A DNA stretch of 64,000 nucleotides from Piromyces finnis (taxonomy: Eukaryota; Neocallimastigomycota; Neocallimastigomycetes; Neocallimastigales; Neocallimastigaceae). The DNA lies in the NCBI GenBank assembly GCA_002104945.1, contig MCFH01000024.1, positions 434,001 through 498,000 on the forward strand, given 5' to 3'. This document shows positions 53,828 through 64,000 of this stretch, one piece after another (the first letter of the stretch is position 1; the number at the start of each line of letters is the position of its first letter). Below the pieces are notes generated by a model that ran no database searches, was not told the DNA's origin, and was given only the letters and a program-made list of their open reading frames with translations. A program made the position numbers and the translations under genes.

Positions 53828-56693
53828 TTAATTAAAATTAAAATCATCTATGTAACCTGAACTCTTTTTAGAAGGTGTGACATATGGACGATTAGGTGGT
53901 GGACTATTTGGTGGTGGTGGAAAATCAAATTTCATCATATAATTTCCTCCATTCGGTAGTGGTGGTGGAGCTTCCATTGTTCTATTATTGTATTTTTTTG
54001 CGGTTAGATTATCATAGGATTTACCATGTCTTAATTTTTTATGTGAATAATTTGGATCATTGATACTCATTTTATCAAAAATATTACCAAAATTTTGAAT
54101 TTCTTCATTTGTTAACATTGGTACCATGTTTTCTTCATCGGTTTTCATATCTGGCATATTAGGTGGTGGTGGCATCATACTCATTTGCATTCCTTTCATA
54201 CTTTTGTTGTATGGATTTCCATTTACACCCATTTTATTTGAATTTATTTCATCCATACTGGAACTATGATACATTGGTTTATTAAATACATTCTTACGAT
54301 CAAATATAAAGTCATCATTTAATTCCTCTAATTCATCCTTACTCAAAATATTCTTAATCATATCATCATTTGAATTTGTACTATAGTTGATATTATTCAT
54401 AGAACGACTCATATTATATTCACCACTCTTTTCATAATCATCCCTCAAGTTACTTATTTGTAATGAATTCAAACTATCAGAGTTTCCTGAAGTATTTAAA
54501 TGATTTTGGGAATGTTTCTTATTACTTAATTTTTGATGATAAGCTTGTGGGGATGAGGTTAACTTTTTGTTTAATTGTTGGGTTTGTCTTACACGTTCAC
54601 GTTCACTATTAGGATTTAATTGTGGATAAGATGAACCAATTTTTGGTGATTCTGCTGGTGTATTAATACCGGATGGTACATTTGATCCAGGATTTGAGTT
54701 GAACATCTTATTCTTATTACGACGGTTTAAAGAAGAGGTAGTTGGTGTATTACGTGATAAATTTTGTGAATCGATACGACTATTACTTCCATTACTATGA
54801 TTATAGAAATTATCTGGAGTTGGTGGCAATGGTTGAGATGGAGGTTGTGAAGATTGTGGTGGTGGTGTTGATGAATTATATTGTGGGGTCATTGGATGAT
54901 GTCCATTTTTGTAATTATGAATATCTTCATAAAGGTTAACATAGTTGTTGCTTGAAGAAGAACGTGAAGAATTATTATCTGTATAACCATTGTACATATT
55001 GGAGCCATTATTACCATTATAAAAGTTGGTGGAACTTCCTGACATCATATTATGCTGTAACATATTACGATTAGGATTGTAAGCTTGACTTGGTGGTTGA
55101 ATTGTTTCTTGTTGTTTCATTTGCATTCTAGCATGGTATGCCTGTAAACGTATTTGCTTTTCTTTAATAAGTTTCTCAGTAACAGCACCAGATGGACCAT
55201 GTGTATTATTTGGTCTTTTATGTGGCATTTCACTTTGTTGACTGAGGTTCTTGAATTCTTCATCTAAAATTCTCATTAATTCTGGATTTTCTAATAATTT
55301 ATCATTTTCCATTAATTGAGTAAAACGATCAAAGAGGGTACAATCAAACGTTCTAAAATGATCCTCAATGTATTCTAATTCAGTTTGTAAACGGGTTTTT
55401 GGAGTTGGTGTATTTGTACCAGATTTATTAAAGAAACCTTTACCATGACCTGAATCTTCAGAATTATCCTTATTTTTATTCTTCTTCTTTCTTGGACGAT
55501 AAGTTAATGGATTATCTTCTAATAATAATTCTTCTAAATCATAAGTGGCATCAAAGTTTGCTTTTTCTGGATTTGGTATCATAGGGGCTATGTATTCCTT
55601 TCTTTCTAATCTATCCCAGTCTATTCCTCTAAACCATGAATTATCCCATAATTCATCTAAACCTTTAATACTACATCCTAAACGTAAAGAAGGATCTTTT
55701 ACAAGAAATCCCTTGAGAATGGTTAAAAATTCAACAGATGGTTTTACTGAATGCTTAGTAAGAGCATTGGATGATGGGAAATGAACTTCTTTTTGATTTA
55801 CAATATTATGAGAAACTTCATTATTATTATGACCCTTAAATGGTCTTTTACCATAAAATCCTTCGTAAAGAACAATACCTAAACTCCACCAATCAACTGG
55901 GTAAGAATAACCTTTTCCAGCGAACACTTCTGGTGCCATATAAGATATAGTACCAGATTGAGATCTTGGTTGACGTTTTGGATCAATATGAACAGCAATA
56001 TTAAAATCAGTAATATGTACATGACCCTTATCGTCCAACAAAATATTATCAGGTTTCAAATCTCTATGAATAATACCCTTATTATGAAGATAATTAAGAG
56101 CACATGCAATTTCAGCACAATAGAAACGTAAAGTTTCTTCATTAAAGCCTCCTAAACGTTCAAGATGAAAACGTAAATCACCACCAATCATCAAATCAAG
56201 TACCATAAACATATTTTCATCATCTTGAAAAGCAAATCTTAAATTTACAATAAATGGATGCTCTATTTCTTCCAATATAGCACGTTCTCTCATAATATTT
56301 TGTATAGCTTTCATCTTTATACATTGCATTTTATTAATATATTTTAAAGCATAAAGTTTTTTCTTTTCTTTATGTTCAACGATACGAACCTATAAAATAT
56401 TAAAACATACGTTAGTTTTGTAATCCATTTATAAAAAAATTAGTTTAACACGTTCTATTTAGTAGTAAACAAAATTACAAAATAGTTTATATTTCACTTA
56501 CTTTTCCAAAGGCACCCTTACCGATACATCTTAATAAATTAAAATGCCTTAATTCAACTTTTTTTAAAAATTAATTTTTAGATCATTAATAATTTATTCT
56601 TGTTAAAAATAAAATAAGAATAGATTATATTTAACAATATCTACCTTCTCCAGTATAATCTGAATTATCATTTTTTCCGAATGAATTACCCAT
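53828..56693 (-). CDS. YANK/STK32-type AGC Ser/Thr kinase
   Basis: 888 aa in three exons (transcript order): 56693-56645, 56557-56502, 56389-53828, phases 1 and 0 closed. It starts MGNSFGKND, a good N-myristoylation signal, as YANK kinases have. Kinase domain about 20-320: RCIGKGAFGKV (25-36), ATP lysine in LYALKY (K51), IIHRDLKPDN (catalytic Asp about 145), then VHITDFNIAVHI, where DFN replaces DFG, the YANK hallmark. It continues with GTISYMAPEVFAGKGYSYPV, DWWSLGIVLYEGFYGKRPF and a tail FDATYDLEELLLEDNPL. From about 340 the chain is a long Asn/Ser/Pro/Gln-rich region with PPPP clusters near the end (PPPPLP, PPPPNSPPPN), probably disordered. It is much longer than the animal proteins (about 400-480). 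Substrates are unknown. Confidence 0.93.
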
Positions 56694-62511
<5,818 letters not shown>

Positions 62512-64000
62512 TTATTTCTCAGTTTCCTTATTAGTGTATGAAGTGGAGGTGGATGATAAATTCATATTTGCTAATTCTTTTTGTACAAAACTTAACCAAT
62601 CATTTTCTTTATTTTTTCGTATCATTTCTTCTTCTTCACGATCTTTCCTTAATTTTTCCTCATTCTTTATGGTATTACGTAGAGTATTCGTCATCAGTGA
62701 ATTATCAAATTCGTATTTAGCATATTTAGAGGTTGATGCTTCGGTTGTTTCCATCTTTTTATTTTCTTCTTCTGTCCATTTTTCAGTGGTTATTGATTCA
62801 GTGTTAGGAGGTAGATTGATGGTAGTTTCATCGATATCGTGAATGAATAATTTATCCTTGGAGGGAGGAAGAGATTTTGATAGAAATTGTATAGAATAGG
62901 GATTATTAAATAAAAATTTCCAGGTATCATTAATTAATTGATTTGTATCCTTGTTATCTTCATCATGTCCATTTTTAATAGTTCTATTTTTTGTGGCTTC
63001 ATTAATATCCTTTAGAATGGAAATGGATTCGTTAGCTATATTATTAGATTCGGTATTTCCAATAGTATCATGGTGATCAATAATTTTAGCTTCGACATCT
63101 TCAAATTTATCAATATTTTGAAAATCTGGTAAATCTTCAGAAGAATAATTTTTATTATGAAGGGAATTATATCCTTCTACAATTTCTTGTTTTAAATCTT
63201 CCTTATTTTTTAACCCATCACGAAGACGGTAGTGTTGCTGAAGGTCAATGATCATTGATGCCCTTCTTAATTCATTATAAAACTCTTTTTCTAAATCATT
63301 ATTCGGTTCCTCTAGAGATTGATGATGATTCATACTTTTTTCATTTTTTGTCATTTTAATATCATTTTCATTTTCATTTGGTAATACTTTTTCTGGTGAA
63401 TCTTCCATTGTATTTTCAATTCTCATTGTTTTTTCTTCTTTTTCTTCCTCTTTTACACTATTTTCATCATCATCATTATTATTACCATTATTTAAATCTT
63501 TTTCATGAACATTATCATTAATAGATTCATTATCAGAATCATTCTCTTCATCTTGATGACTATTATACATTTCATAACTGCCATGTCTAAAGGATGAATC
63601 ATTAAATCCATATATTTTTTGAAAATGTTTATTTAAAACAATTCTATCTTTTACAATATCAAGATTATCATTCGTTGATGTTTTATTTGTTGTATTATAA
63701 TCATTAACATCATTAATATTTGATTTTGCTCTGGTTAAACCTCCTCTAAATCTACTATTATAAACGGATTCATTATCCTTTTTTTTTTTTTTTTTTTTAT
63801 TATATTGAAATATATATATATATATATATTAATTTTAGTATATCAACATTTTTTTTTTTTTTTTTTTTTTTTTGTATTTATAAAATAATAAAAATTATTT
63901 TACAGAATTTTCCCATTCTAAAAAATCATCACTATCTGAATCATCTGAATCATCCTCTTGAAATAAAGCAATGTCTTTAGGATGAATTGTTTCTTGAGGT
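62512..64000 (-). CDS. Unrecognised acidic protein, C-terminal part
   Basis: Two exons of a gene that runs off the right edge: 64000-63904 and 63777-62512 (phase 0 at the intron), 454 residues visible. The first visible exon reads ETIHPKDIALFQEDDSDDSD, then SDDFLEWENS. The second begins DNESVYNSRFRGGLTRAKSN. The protein is very rich in Asp, Glu, Asn, Lys and Ser and looks mostly disordered. Short helical segments are possible (EFYNELRRASMIIDLQQHYR at about 200-220, and NEEKLRKDREEEEMIRKNKE near the C-terminus, followed by NDWLSFVQKELANMN). I see no known domain. A nuclear or signalling scaffold is only a guess. The acceptor follows a long A run, so the boundary could be off by a few bases. 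Confidence 0.75.

Overview
The window is nuclear DNA of a eukaryote with an extremely AT-rich genome. The best fit is an anaerobic gut fungus (Neocallimastigomycota). The coding exons form islands of about 25-35% GC. They are separated by nearly GC-free intergenic DNA full of A/T homopolymers, (ATT)n/(AAT)n and TTTA-type repeats. Genes are split by short AT-rich introns with GTAAGT/GTATGT/GTAAAT-like donors and TAG acceptors. The genes with a lineage signal look fungal: a tricalbin with a membrane hairpin, an SMP domain and many C2 domains, and a CaMK with a fungal-type C-terminal tail. Ankyrin pseudogenes and an intronless LRR gene sit between the housekeeping genes. I assign the taxon from composition and gene style, not from a marker search.

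Layout from left to right: the 3' end of a CLASP-like gene (+); UTP14 (+, 11 exons); a Nudix/DUF4743 hydrolase (-, 4 exons); FEN1 (-, 11 exons, with the start codon alone in its own coding exon). A decayed accessory island lies at about 13.4-17.2 kb. It holds a frameshifted ankyrin gene (+), an inverted and internally deleted relative of it (-), and between them a Ty1/copia-like RNase H remnant. Then RRP40 (-, 4 exons); a GC-richer decayed stretch at about 21.2-22.4 kb resembling a patatin-type phospholipase; a Ca2+/calmodulin-dependent kinase (-, 3 exons); about 5 kb of AT desert; cyclophilin 40 (-, 6 exons) divergent from TRS23/TRAPPC4 (+, 3 exons); an unresolved, probably eroding coiled-coil gene (-); UBC8/UBE2H (+, 6 exons); a 779-residue single-exon LRR protein (-); a 1504-residue tricalbin (-, 2 exons); about 5 kb of desert; a YANK/STK32-type kinase (-, 3 exons); about 5.8 kb of desert with an (AAC)n-(AAT)n tract; and the 3' part of an acidic, unrecognised protein (-).

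The conserved genes are unrelated single-copy housekeeping functions: 40S ribosome biogenesis, RNA exosome, flap endonuclease, proline isomerase co-chaperone, TRAPP tethering, ubiquitin conjugation, ER-plasma membrane contact sites, and signalling kinases. They form no operon or cluster. The most unusual material is the accessory DNA between them: the ankyrin/copia island, the patatin-like relic and the intronless LRR gene. I did not find a coherent new multi-gene system. No tRNA, rRNA or CRISPR array was recognised.
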